64,000 bases of DNA, from NCBI GenBank assembly GCA_036346375.1, contig CM070502.1, forward strand, positions 22,668,924-22,732,923. The letters are read 5' to 3'. A program made the position numbers and the translations under genes. Shown here one piece after another: positions 1-10,869 of the stretch. The stretch's first letter is position 1, and each line of letters opens with the position of its first letter. The notes below the pieces were generated by a model, which saw only the letters and a list, made by a program, of their open reading frames with translations, ran no database searches and was not told the origin of the DNA. Source of the stretch: Guadua angustifolia (Eukaryota > Streptophyta > Magnoliopsida > Poales > Poaceae).

Positions 1-1455
1 CCGGGGCTGCTCGACCCATACACATGGCTCCCGCAACAAGACCGAGCAACCCTGTGACGCATTTAAATCGTTTACACCGAGCACTTCCTCTTCGCTCGCG
101 GACCGGAGAGCGAGTTCCTTCGTGGTCCTCACCAACGCGAGATCGAGCTCAGTAAACCCGTGCCGAACTCCATTCTTACTCGCCATCTTTTCCCACTGCG
201 GCGAGGGTTCCAGAATCGCCTCCACCTCGCTTTCTTCGATTTCACCTCTTCCGCCCGGGAAGGACCCTCGTGGTCGGGTGCCTCTATTTCCCGGCGATGT
301 GGCTCATGGTCCTTCCCAAGATTCAATCTCGGATCTCAAAGCCAGGCCGAAGCGCCGTTCTACTCAAGAAAGGGAGCTCGCAGACGTCATTACAAAGGGA
401 AAGCCCGCCGACGGAAGAAGGAGACCGTAACTGGCGACCTCGAGGACGCATTTAAGAGGCCATTGCCGCCATACACCTTCACAGCCGAGCGCGTCTCACC
501 GCAGCGCGATCGCCACACTTCGCGAACAGTAGTGTCTCTCGGCGAACGCACCCGTTCTTCGAGATCCAGGGTGCATCGACCGACACGCGAGAGTACGCCC
601 GGTGAAGCCTTTTCTCGCCGTGGTCTTGCTCGAATCTGCACTTCGATGGTCCTCAAGGGCGCCTTTGCAATTCGGCGAGTCTTGGTCGCCGACAGATGTA
701 CGAGATGTTCGGGAAATTGGCGCACAACTATTCCATGGACGACTCGCCCCAAGGAACGCGGTTCACTAAAACCCGAGGTAAACCAATCGGACCAAGGGCG
801 CCCCTCGGCCCCGAGGTTTCTTGCCCTCTCGCGGCGCCGTAGACCATCAAGAGCTGCTTTGATAACCAGCGGATGCTCGCCGCCCGGAGGGGGCAAGGGC
901 AAGAGAGGGAAGAAGAGGCCTGTCGAGCGGCCCCCTGAGGCGGCGAAGTCCCACGCCGAGTGGGGGACCGCGCCATGGTAAGGATCCCATCGTCGAGCTC
1001 CTGAGCCGCCGACTTGTCGGTTGATGAGTTCTTCCTTTTAGCAACAGAGCGCGGCGGCCGCCGACTTTGAGCCCCCAACATGCCCAGGTGCTCGGCTCGA
1101 GGTTCTAGGACCGCCGCTGGCGATGCAGAGCCACCGAGTCCCGAGGTCCCAGTCAAGGGCGCGGAGCGACGGCTCCTGTGCACCGGGCAGCAAGATCTCC
1201 ACGACCTCGACAAGGCGGAGGCCGTGACCCAAGTAAACCCCAAAGATCTTTAGGCCGAACGCCTCGTGATCTTCTCGCTTAGTGTATGCTCTTGATCGCA
1301 CCTTGAGCGCCCGAGCTCAAAACTTGCCCGCTTTGACGATGGTCAAGTATCGAGGGCGAGTCCGAGTCCGAGGAGGAGGACACATTCATTGGTCCTCATC
1401 ACTGCTTGGGACCGGCTTGTAATCCGGACCCTCAGGTATTCAGACTAGTCCAGAT
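1..1455 (+). pseudogene. Tat-element antisense ORF, Transposase_28-like, copy A (5' cut by window edge)
   Basis: Aligns along its length with 27054-28576 and with about 16000-17522. In the other copies this ORF starts with MAKLREEHSV; that start lies left of the window here. Read across frames the early part gives a conserved stretch (VPNSIL... then HCGEG/HLCEG... then an F/Y-rich segment) like the 'putative gypsy type transposon' domain PF04195, known from extra ORFs of plant Tat-lineage retroelements. The strand is opposite to gag-pol of the related element at 25959-39719. Several small indels break the frame, so no single continuous ORF exists. It ends at a retroelement insertion (5-bp target CACGC at 1456-1460). 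The long open frames at 160-981 and 390-902 are shadows in this GC-rich DNA. Family assignment is by visual resemblance only. Confidence 0.55.
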
Positions 1456-1460
1456 CACGC

Positions 1461-3466
1461 TTAGTGCACATGCCTCAACATTGGTACATATCATACCATA
1501 ACCAAATAAATAATAAGTACTTTGATTAAATACTCAAACTAGTTGATCGACCATATGGTCAAGTTATTAAAGATATTATTCGCAGGCTAAGACTTATTAG
1601 AATATTCAAATGCTGAAATAAAATAAACTCGTGGCGCCAACCAATTTGCCACAGTAATCGATCGGGCTTCGCTCCAGTTTGTCGCTCTCCGATACTCCTC
1701 CCGAGTGGGTTGCTTCTTCTTCAACTCGGTTGTGTTGTTGTGGGTGAGTACTTTGAGCACTCAAAGAAGTCATGCACGTAATGTAATTCTAATATTCTAC
1801 ATGCATGGCTTAGTACAAAGGATAGGCTATGGTTCATGAGTAGTACAAAGATTTAAGAATAATGAGTAATTTGCAAAGCAGAAAACAAGAATAAGAATAG
1901 TAGCTTTAAACATTTTAATCATACCATATTTCCATCCTATGTCCGCCTCATTACCAACCCCAAGCATTTTCCATAAACAATTCATTTTCATGAAAATCTA
2001 ACCCTTGATCAGAATCATGAAGCGATGCTCAATACCGTGAGCACGGCTATTCAATAGGTTGTACACTGCAGAGGTTATACACTTTACCCACAAGATACAT
2101 CAAATACCACCAAGGCAAATAATCGTGAACAAGCCTTTCCAAAGTTCCATCTAAACCTAGTATCGCTCGCTAAGGTTTCAACACCGAGGGACTGGTTACC
2201 ACACCTGTGGCCCCCTCTTGCGCCATGAGTTCTCATTCCGCTTCTCCGGCCTCACACCACCACGACAAGACCAAAGAATAGATTCTCGCATTTCCGCCTA
2301 AGCTCCGTCCCATTACGAGCTTGTGGTCAGTATGAGAGACTCCATTCAAATGCTCAAGGTTAAGTCCTTAGTTGACCGAGGCAAGACTAACCAAAATGAC
2401 CTTAAACATCCAAAACCAATAAAACCAAATGCGACCGCCAGCCACACTCTTGGCCCACCGTAAACAATCTTGCCACATGCCCCGCCTAAATCATTTTCCC
2501 ACCTGCTTCTTACCATTGCACCACGTACATCATCAACTCAATAACACATGTCTCATTCACAAAGCATGTTCACTATCTCATTAAGTCAAGATTCACTTTG
2601 GTATTCCAAAATCATGAAACGCCCACGCAAGGTATAGCATACTACTTTGGCCTACTCAACCCATGTTGGCAAATTATTAATGTCCAACTATTAGTCCATA
2701 ATCTAGGGTGACAAATGATTCATGGCATACAATTATATACGATAAGGTGGCATACAGAACTAGGCATTTAACTAATCCCAAAAACTTATTCAAAGTCATT
2801 TCTATCAAATTAGCATGCAATAGTTTAAATCAAAGTAATTTGCTCTAATAGGTTCAACATGATCAAACACAACTTGCCTTCAAAAAGTGTTGGTTCGGTT
2901 CCTGAACTTGCCTCGGTCGAACTTCCCTCAAACCTTCAGCACTTCAACGCCTACGTAACGCAAATAAATAGCAATAAATAAATAAAACAGAGAGCAACTC
3001 AAGCTAAAATTCAAATAAAATTCATAAACAGAAAGAGCTTGATTTTACAAATTTATAGAAATTGGAATCACTAAATCGAGTTAAAACGCAAAGTTACAAG
3101 CGCTTGAAGTTTCAAAATATATTTAAAATCAATATCCCGAATTAAATAAATATTTTCTTTTCGGTATTAATTATTGCGTCATCTGTGACACGGTCGTCAC
3201 CGTGAGAGTGACACGCGGGTTTTGCCGACGTCACTCGACGGCCTTCGGCCGACACAAGATGACGCCATCATTGACCATCGACAAAGGACCCACCGTGACA
3301 TCACCGACACACGGGTCCAAGGCCGACATGCGGGTCCGCCTTGTCGCCGCCTCATGCATGCTGAGAGGTGCGGTGCCACTGGATGTGGGTCCGCGCGTTT
3401 CGCCTCGCACAAATAACGGCGACGTAAGTAATACGGCGACTCTTGATTTGCATCTAATAAAGGAGA
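1461..3466 (-). mobile_element. Truncated solo LTR (chromovirus-like gypsy), copy A
   Basis: Nearly identical to the lower-coordinate part of the LTR at 28582-31499 and to 17528-20488. It begins directly after the same CACGC target site, so it is the same insertion event as in the other two copies. It should be about 2.9 kb but stops at about 3466, just after the TTTGCATCTAA block, where the other copies continue for about 890 bp more. At that point the sequence changes to coding sequence of the membrane-protein gene fragment. The LTR reads on the minus strand; its 5' end (TGTAACACCCC in copy C) is missing here. Confidence 0.75.
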
Positions 3467-4347
3467 GATCAGCCGCTTCCATCCCTCGTATAGCATCACA
3501 ACAGTAACTCTATAGTTTTGTCCATGCAAGGCAAGAAAAGCTAACACAAAAAAATTTGCAATATTAAAGGGTAGGACGGAAATCACTGAAAACAAAATGA
3601 GAAAGCAAACCTTATCTCATATGGCTTTCCATCAGGAGGTGAATGAAAACGAAAATCACCCAGAATTGAAAAATATGAATGGAATAGCATGTCTTTCAGG
3701 TCTCTAACTACTGTACAGCTTCCTGTCGTAGTGATCCATGTTCCATCCTGCATTTGAAGGTAGCTACCCATGTAAAACTTTAAAGTACGGACAATGCAAA
3801 TATCGGAGTAAAACCATAAAAAGTAAAATGTACCACAAAACAATGAATGAGTGGCCTTTCTTTCCCTTCCCCAACTGCATCAAATGTTGCCATTTCTAGT
3901 GCTAGAAAGCCATATGCTACGCCAGCAAGGACGCTTCCCACGATGCCAACTATCAGCCATTAGACTCAAATCAGATGCAGCAATAAGAAGCAGCAGCTTT
4001 ACAACAGGTCCCATCAGTTTGGTTCTGCCTTCACAAAGAGGTGATCAGCATATATAGGTACATCGATTCATAACTACAATACATTTTTCTTTTGAGAATG
4101 GAATTTGTACAAAAACTGTGAACACTACTTGATGATGCGGAAGTATGTCCAAATTACATGCATAGGCCATAAGCCTAGAATGAGTGCAGAAATTCTGATC
4201 GTCATAATAAGCCACACCCATGGGCCGAACAAAGCACCTAGATAGGGAATATTTATAATAAAGGAGGATTGCAAATCAGAATTTGAAGACTAGAAAAGGA
4301 ACATAGATCAGCAGAAATTACCAAGTAATCAATCATACGCTGAAAAA

Positions 4348-5580
4348 CAGTGTTCTAAATAGTATAGCTGCGCTATAGCTCTTTTTTTTTTTTTACCCTA
4401 AATATGAAGCTACCGGTTAATGTTCCACTATATTAGTTATAGCGCTATAGCTAGCAATAGCTAACTATTTGACGTAACTTGTAGCTAGCGATAGCTTCGT
4501 TATTCTAGATAGGTACCTATAGGCAAAAATATTGAGTCTATTTTGAAATCCAATATTCCTAAAAGGCACAAATGCATCTTTTATAAGCCTAGACTATGAG
4601 AAAAAACTAGTGAAGAGCCTATCTCGCCCTTTTTTTAATAATCCGACACATAGTTATCACGGCGTCATCTAGCGTCGGCGACGCCTAGTCGTCGTGGTGG
4701 TCTAAGGGGGACATTAGGATAGCTCGCCTCGACTGGAGGGGGGCCACGAACCCAAAACAGATAGAGAAGGGAGAGGCGGATGGCAGGAGTGAAGGATTCC
4801 GGCACCTCTCTTGATGTTGTCGTCTCCATCGCAGCCATTGTCGCCGTCTCCATCGCGGCGACGAGGTGTAGTAGTAGGAGAGGACGGTCTTCTTGGTGGG
4901 AGCCATTGGATCGAGCAATTATGGGAGGCGACGAGCAAGGGAGGCGAGCGGGTGGCTTTGGGATGGTGGCGCAAAAGGGAGGCGAGCAGGCAGCGGCGCA
5001 AAAAGGCTCGTCTAGCTAGCGCGAGAGGGAGTACATTGTGTGGCTGCCAGCTGGTGCTGCGCCTAAGCCAAATGCTCTGGACAGCCCATCTATTTGGGTC
5101 GCACTAGGCCTCATCCAGTCCATGGTCTCACCCCTTTTCTTTTTATTTCTTTTTTGTCATTGATAAAGGATCTTCTATGGCCATGTATTCATCGTTTAAT
5201 CACCAGCCTAGGCGTCCTAGCACTCTTGGTTCGCCGCGCCTAGCCAGACCAAAATGACAACTATAATCCAACATTCATATTTTTCAGTGATTAAGTACCT
5301 ATAGTTAAGAACATTATAATATAGTTATCATTTATTGTCTTTGGACATGATTAGTATGTTGTTGATTTTGGACTTAACTCATATTCTTATTATAAAAATA
5401 TTATTGCCTTCTAAAATACCATGTTTTTATTATTTGTTTGGAGATGACATACTATATACATATTTATTTTTTTTTTAAAAATAATATCGAAAACATGATT
5501 AATGATAGCTTCTATGATAGCTATTGTAGCTTTTTGGGACCTTGCTACTAAGCTGTAGAAAACCACAATTTAAAACCTTG
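4348..5580. mobile_element. Non-autonomous hAT element with GC-rich cargo
   Basis: The ends are CAGTGTTCTAAATAG at 4348 and the complement of CAAGGTTTTAAATTG ending at 5580. They are flanked by 8-bp duplications CTGAAAAA (4340-4347) and CTGAAAAG (5581-5588), 7 of 8 matching, which fits the hAT superfamily. It sits in intron 1 of the membrane-protein fragment. AT-rich arms contain repeats of the tetramer-rich motif TAGCTATAGC. The centre (about 4650-5110) is unusually GC-rich with codon-like periodicity in several frames (for example 4780-5019 plus and 4665-4853 minus), so it may be a captured gene piece. No transposase is visible. Confidence 0.75.
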
Positions 5581-5740
5581 CTGAAAAGGCATTAGAGTTT
5601 AGCAAAATAACAACTTTAAATTCTAGAATTAGCAAAGGCATTCAATGTCACCCTTGCCGTCATTTACTACCGAAACCACATGTCTTTCCTTTTACACCAC
5701 TCGAAATTCCAGTTGCAATGACTAGTAGCAACCAGTTTTT

Positions 5741-5947
5741 GGGTATGTTTGGATCTTGGGCTAATTGTTAGTTGGCTAAAAATTAGTCTCCTCTGAGCTA
5801 ACAATTAGCTCATTAGCTAGTGAGAGTGAGCTAACAATTAGCCCATCCAAACAGGAAGACTAATAGGTGGGCTAATTTTTAGCTGACTAATGGTAGAGCT
5901 AATTTTTAGCCAACTAACAGTTAGTCCTAGGCGATCTAAACATGGCC
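5741..5947. mobile_element. Tourist-like MITE
   Basis: 207 bp with inverted ends GGGTATGTTTGGATCTTGGG and the complement of GGCCATGTTTAGATCGCC, and an interior of repeated GCTAATTGTTAG/GCTAATTTTTAGC words. Such ends are typical of grass Tourist/Harbinger MITEs. The flanking trinucleotide is TTT on both sides rather than the usual TAA/TTA. It lies in intron 1 of the membrane-protein fragment. Confidence 0.65.
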
Positions 5948-6700
5948 TTTATCACACATCAAGCACAAATAACAAAGTTCAACTGAAAGCTCTGAAATGA
6001 ATAAAACCATAAACGCAAAAGCTAAAACAGGCAAAAAATGGCTAAAATCCGTAACTGCTACTGTTCTGAAATTTGGCTTCCAACTCATGCTATCTTAAAT
6101 GAAACAGTGAATCTAGCAACGCCATACCTACACCCAGCTAATCTGTACTCCATTGGTTCCGCCATTTATTGAAGAAAGTATTCCATTGTGATATGAGCAT
6201 TTGTGCCGAATGAAAGCAATCATGTTCCATCACAACTAAAATTTGAATAGTACAACAACTCTTCGCTCTAAGTCTGGCTAAATGCTCAAATAAAGTAGAG
6301 GAACCAAGCATATGTACAAGCAGAACAGAATGACCAAAGAGAAGCAACCGCATAATGCAATGCAAGGAAATGCAACTAGGTCCCACAAATGGCTATTCGA
6401 TTTACCTCCATTCTGCACATCAAATGCATCGCCGCGCATCAGCTAACTGATTGAAATTCATCAAACATAGACACTATTGTGTGAAATCGTCCTCCAATTC
6501 TCCCATGAAGAAACCATCCTCCAACGAAATTCCAATCCATACTTTCCTAGGACAGCAAAGAGAAGCAGCGAAGCAAAGTGAACCAATAGAGCAAGTGTTG
6601 CGTTCACCTTTGATGATCCCCAGGAGAAGGCCACAGAAGAACGGCAGGAACTTGAAGAAGATCCAGAGACAGATGCCCAAACCCCAGTCGGTGGCTCCAT

Positions 6701-7443
6701 TGACAACCTTGTTCAACTCAAAGATTGCTCGCTCCCTTCTTCCCTTCAAAACCAATCAAAGTTGCCCAACCCAAACACGGCAAGATGGGAAGAAAACAAT
6801 GGGAAAACTGAAACTTCTTTGCTGGAAACCGGAAGATTTCCGAGAACAAACCAGTCCCTCGTCAAGCCCAAACCAAAATACCAAATGTGGGAAACTTGAA
6901 ACTGGCACCCGAGAAAGACTCAGGAACTGCCATTTCACATCCGCAATTCATCAATTCCCAGTTTGGCTGCGCTTCCACCCTCGCCCTTGCTTCCGACACC
7001 TTTGCCGTCACCGTGCTCCTCTCATCATCGATAAGAATCATAACGAGCTAACTCGACCCGACTCGAGTTTTTAACGAGTAGAGCCGAGTTGAGTTTTCAG
7101 CTCGTTAAAAAAGAGTCGAGTCGAGTTGACGATATCCAGCCCTAGTTCTACTGGTGGTTGGGTTTAGGTTTGGCAAGAACCGGAGCGCCTGGGGATTTGC
7201 GCCTGGAGGTGGGTACGGGCGGATAACTTGACGAAAACCAACACCAAAGGGAAGCAATAAAAGAGAACTAAATCAAGAAAAGGTTGAACTGACTTCACGA
7301 CTGCCCTGTGCTCTCACTGCTGTGTTCCTGTGTCGGCTGAGACCCGAGACTCGAGAATCTGATGCTCTGCCGAGAGGGAGGCAACTGGAGCAGAGCAGAG
7401 ATTTCTTGCTCTTGGGTTGTGTGATATTATTTAATAATACGAG
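6701..7443. other. 5' flank of membrane-protein fragment, with a possible hAT remnant
   Basis: Upstream of the ATG at 6700. I see no further exon. At about 7030-7145 there are repeated words around GACTCGAGT and AACTCGACTCG, ending in CCAGCCCTA, which looks like one end of a hAT MITE of the same style as the elements at 42646 and 44957; the opposite end is not found. The remainder is unremarkable. Confidence 0.35.
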
Positions 7444-8117
7444 TGTAGAAGATAATTTAATATCTTTAACTGTTATAACTTTTATTTCTATCTATAATTT
7501 ATTAGAAGTCAAGTATTCTATAACTAGGATTTTTGGCTATATAAGCCAACACTGCATTTTGTAATCTTGAAGCGATATAGTGTATTGTTTCCTGTTGTTT
7601 TTTCTCGCAAGGGTTTTCCACATTAAATTTTTATCTCCGTTATTATATCGTACTGCTATCCCTAACAAGTGGTATCAAAGCTCAATCTTGCTTCGTGAGA
7701 AGCCTTTGGATAAGGCTATCCCAGTCTTTCTTACCCATGGATGTTTTTCGCATTACAAGTGTTTGGCTTGACTGTTCCAGTCTTTCTCGTTCAGTAGTCC
7801 TTTGGACTTTTAACGCACTTGTATTCATGTGCTTAATTACCTTAGGGTTTTTCGAAAATAATTTCGTTATAGATTTTGAATTAATGGGAGGTTTGTTGGA
7901 GATAACTCAATATCTCTAATTCCTATAGCTTTTAATTCTATCTATAATTTGTTAGGAATCAAGTCTTCTACAACTAAGACTCTTTGGTTATATAAGCCAA
8001 CCCCTTGTACTTGTAATCTTAAAGTGATATAGTACATTGTTTTCGTGGTTTTTTTCACAATACTTTTTCATATTAAATCTTTATCTTCATTATTATGTCA
8101 TATTGTTATCTCTAACA
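7444..8117 (+). mobile_element. TRIM (terminal-repeat retrotransposon in miniature)
   Basis: Two direct repeats of exactly 224 bp (7444-7667 and 7894-8117). Each begins TGT(A/T)G(A/G)AGATAA and ends CTAACA, with LTR-like TG...CA ends. The internal part is only 226 bp. Two bases after LTR 1 lies TGGTATCAAAGC (7670-7681), matching a primer-binding site for initiator tRNA-Met, and just before LTR 2 is a purine run AATGGGAGG (7883-7891). No coding sequence fits inside. No clear target duplication was found. Just past LTR 2 the bases AGTATCGAGTC resemble a decayed second primer site, so this may be a piece of a tandem TRIM. Confidence 0.8.
7670..7681 (+). promoter_or_regulatory. TRIM primer-binding site (tRNA-iMet)
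   Basis: TGGTATCAAAGC lies two bases after the first 224-bp LTR. It differs at one base from the usual TGGTATCAGAGC complement of initiator tRNA-Met used to start minus-strand synthesis. Confidence 0.75.
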
Positions 8118-8248
8118 AATAGTATCGAGTCTAAAATGAGATTTGGAGAGGAAAAAGGAGTTCGCTTGGTGATTGCTTGGAGTGGGAGGTTGGTGTCATG
8201 TACTGTTAAGCTTAATTTTTTTAAATAATATTATTTTATTTATAAAAT

Positions 8249-8542
8249 GCGACATTAATACGCGGATTAAAAAAATTACAGAAATAATATATCGTCGCCA
8301 AACTGTTTGGCGAAAATAGGGTGGTCACCAAACCATACAGTGAAAATAGGGTAATCGCCAAACCGTTTAGCGACAATAGCTTAATCCCGCGTTAATACTC
8401 GTTTTGAACCCTAACACCGAGATCAGGCTATTGTCGCCACACCGTTTGGCGACCATTTTATTATCGCCACACCGTTCGGCGACCACCTATTGTCGCCACA
8501 CTGTTTGGCAACCACTGTCTTCGCCACACCATTTGGCGACCA
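8249..8542 (+). repeat. Left terminal inverted repeat of the MULE
   Basis: Matches the reverse complement of 49010-49304 along its whole length. It contains seven copies or variants of a near-palindrome of the form CGCCAAACNGTTTGGCG, spaced about 30 bp and joined by ACAATAG or ACCACC linkers. A non-palindromic core around 8395-8425 (CGCGTTAATACTCGTTTTGA) sits between unit 3 and unit 4. The outer end is GCGACATTAATACGCGGATT. Confidence 0.8.
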
Positions 8543-8783
8543 TCCTAAAAATTGGTGTTTAATTTTCTTTGTAATGTTAAAACTTATAAAATTTGTAAAA
8601 TATTAAAAAATTAATATTAAGACAGATATTCTGTACATTAATTTTATTCACAAATTCGTGTTAACCTTGAAGCGTTAACTAATTTTTTTTGTACAACAAT
8701 TTTTGTAAAATTTGAAAAATACACCATGCGTTGCCTCCCGTAATCCCTCGTCTGCTATGTCACCCTCGATGAAAAACTACCCT

Positions 8784-9487
8784 TGTCGACGATTCGGGAC
8801 AGGGTCCCCCGCCGAGCTTACTTGTTGAATGAGGGATCAACTTGGGGCCCCCTTTTCCGCAAGGGTTATACGTCTGAGAATATGCCGAGCAATAGAATAG
8901 GGTATCCGGGACAAACGTGAAGCATGGGGGTCGATTTTATCCGGTTCGGCCTCTCGCGGAGATAATAACCCTACATCCAGTGATTGCACTAGTATGTGAA
9001 AGTGGGTTACAACACGCTTGCTCGGGGGGCCCTGAACGACTCTAAGGACTCCCGTGAGCAAGCGAGATGTGTAAGTATGTGCCTAGTACAGAAGGTCCAA
9101 CCCCATCCACGACGAGGGTATTTATAGGAATTACAGAGACAAATCATTTATTACAGGGGCGCTAAGTGTCGAGAGGACGTGGGGCAAGTCGATGGTCGCG
9201 CCACCACGGGTACCACGCGACGTGGTACAATGCAAGCCTTGAACCAAGGCGGCGCGGACCGTGGCAAATATGGATCCCGGCGGCGATCTCTCGAGCATTG
9301 CAAGATTAATGCCACGCCGCTTGTCGCGGGCCCCGAGCTTGGCTTGCTCGGGACGTGTTGATGGGGACGGGTAGCCCCATGACCCGGCTACAAGGTTGGC
9401 CTTATGCGGCACCATCCGGGCAAGAGCATAGTCGGTTGACGCCAGCTTTGATGGTCGTCTTGAGTACAAAGATATCCAATCCCGACA
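8784..9487 (-). repeat. LTR 1 (3' LTR on the minus strand) of the three-LTR element
   Basis: TGTCGACGATTCGGG...CCCGACA, 704 bp. The purine tract on its upper side (9488-9502) and the ACCCT duplication on its lower side show it is the 3' terminal LTR. The tandem-duplication breakpoint falls inside this LTR at about 9381. Confidence 0.8.
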
Positions 9488-10869
9488 CTAGCCCCCAAGG
9501 CTAAAGGGAAAAAGGCCTTGCCGAGGCCTCCGCTTTAAGCCTCTAGACTTCTTAAAGAGGATTGGAGTCATGCGAAGATCTATCGCGTGTGCCCGAGCTG
9601 CCTTGCTCAGAGTGAGGAATCTTGTAGCGAAAAATCGCTACGGCTCGAGCAATCATGCTGGGGCGGAAACTCGCGGTGAAAAAACTACCGTGGCATCCCG
9701 CGCTTGTTTCGGGGCGAAGTTTATGCGAAGAGCTATCGCGGCATCCGAGCGGCGCTTGCTCGGGACGGAGTCGTCTTGCGGCGAAGAGCTATCGCGCATC
9801 CGAGCGGCCGCTTCCGGGACAGTCTAGCGGCGAAGAGCTATCGCGGTCTCGCAGCGAAAAGCTATGCAGCATCGGCCGGCGCTTGCTCGGGGGCAGTGGT
9901 CTCGCGCCGAGAGAGCTATCTGCGATCCGAGCAAATAGCTTGCTTTCGGGGAGCAGTGGTCTCGCAATGAGGAGCTATGCGGCATCCAAGCGGCGCTTTT
10001 TCGGGGAGCAGTCTCGTGGCGAAGAGCTATGCGGCATCCGGCGGCGCTTGCTTTCGGGGACAGTCTCGCGGTCAAGAGCTATCGGCATCCGAGCAAAGGC
10101 GCTTGCTCGGGACAAGAATCTTGCGGCGAAATGCTATCGCAGATCCGTGCATGGATCGACGCGCAGGGGAACTAGACATAGATCGATGTTTAGGAGGAGG
10201 CAACTAGCAGATGCGTAGTAGACTTCGCAAGATCGCATCCCAAGCATGGGTCGATGCTCGAGGAATCGACAGACGAGACATGCTTCGAATCCGCGTCCGG
10301 ACGTGGATCGGGCGTCTGAGGAACTAACTAGCGTGTCACGAGAGGACTCACGCCGCGGCTGGCGAAGCCCTGCGCGAAGAGACTCACGCCGAGCGAGGGA
10401 CGTGCTCGGCGCGAACATGGACGGTCCTCGAGCGAAACGCTGCGTGCGGGGAAGGACTTCGCGCCGAAGCGAGGACGGTTTCGCCAGGACATGGACGGCC
10501 CCGAGCTAAACGCGCGCTCGGGAAGGACTTCGCCGAGCGGAGGACGGTGCTGGCCAGAGACATGGATAGCCCCGAGCGAAACGCGTGCGGGAAGGGACTC
10601 GCGCCGGCGAAGGACGGTTTCGGCGCGACATGGACGATCCCGAGCGAACGCGTGCTTTCGGGAGGAGACTCACGCCGAGCGAAGGACGTGCTCGGCGGAA
10701 CATGGACTCGTGTGGCCTTCGGATCGATACACTGCCACGCTTCGCCAGCGTAGTAACGCTGCCGCCCCCACGTCGCCGAAGACGTAGAGGTCTTGATTGT
10801 CTTGAGAATTCGGCATCCTCAGGGATTCCTCGCGAAAGGACTTAGTCGATCCCAACGGACGGCGCCAGC
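9488..10869. repeat. Minisatellite-filled internal segment 1
   Basis: About 9560-10160 holds roughly nine to ten units of about 50-57 bp built around GAAGAGCTATCGCGGCATCC and GCGCTTGCTCGGG. About 10400-10720 holds five units of about 70 bp built around ACATGGACGGCCCCGAGCG. Between them is a single-copy bridge (AACTAGACATAGATCGATG). The tail 10720-10869 carries GTCTTGATTGTCTTGAGAAT and the primer-site sequence next to LTR 2. The many overlapping ORFs here arise from the arrays and are not credible genes. Confidence 0.75.

Larger units (their letters stand above)
3467..6700 (-). pseudogene. At3g27390-like membrane protein, 5' part, truncated
   Basis: Minus-strand exons can be joined with plant splice sites: 6608-6700 (ATG at 6700; MEPPTGVWAS, then in another frame KFLPFFCGLLLGIIK), 4129-4237 (GALFGPWVWLIMT, ALILGLWPMHVIWTY), 3834-4028 (GPVVKLLLL, GSVLAGVAYGFLA, ATFDAVGEG), 3611-3747 (CTVVRDLKDMLFHSYFSI, PPDGKPYEI), and a stub near 3467-3512 (MLYEGWKRLI). 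The order and spacing match the N-terminal third of the plant 'uncharacterized membrane protein At3g27390' family, which has several hydrophobic segments and unknown function. Exon 1 needs a 1-2 nt shift between the ATG and the hydrophobic segment, exon 3 another small shift. The rest is absent: sequence switches at about 3466 to retroelement copy A inside what should be exon 5. It is probably dead. Introns carry a hAT (4348-5580) and a MITE (5741-5947); 5948-6607 is otherwise plain intron. Confidence 0.75.

Noticed and set aside
160..981. Long plus-strand open frame (273 codons) and overlapping minus frames
   Set aside because: GC-rich DNA with few stop codons; the frame crosses domain pieces that belong to other frames, and the matching copies B and C do not keep it open.
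8200..8260. 9-bp target duplication for the MULE
   Set aside because: Compared the bases outside 8249 and 49304 at several offsets; none matched. The termini may be mis-set or rearranged.
9560..10160. Regularly spaced repeats resembling a CRISPR-like array
   Set aside because: Units run directly together without unique spacers of constant length, inside a plant LTR element; it is a minisatellite.
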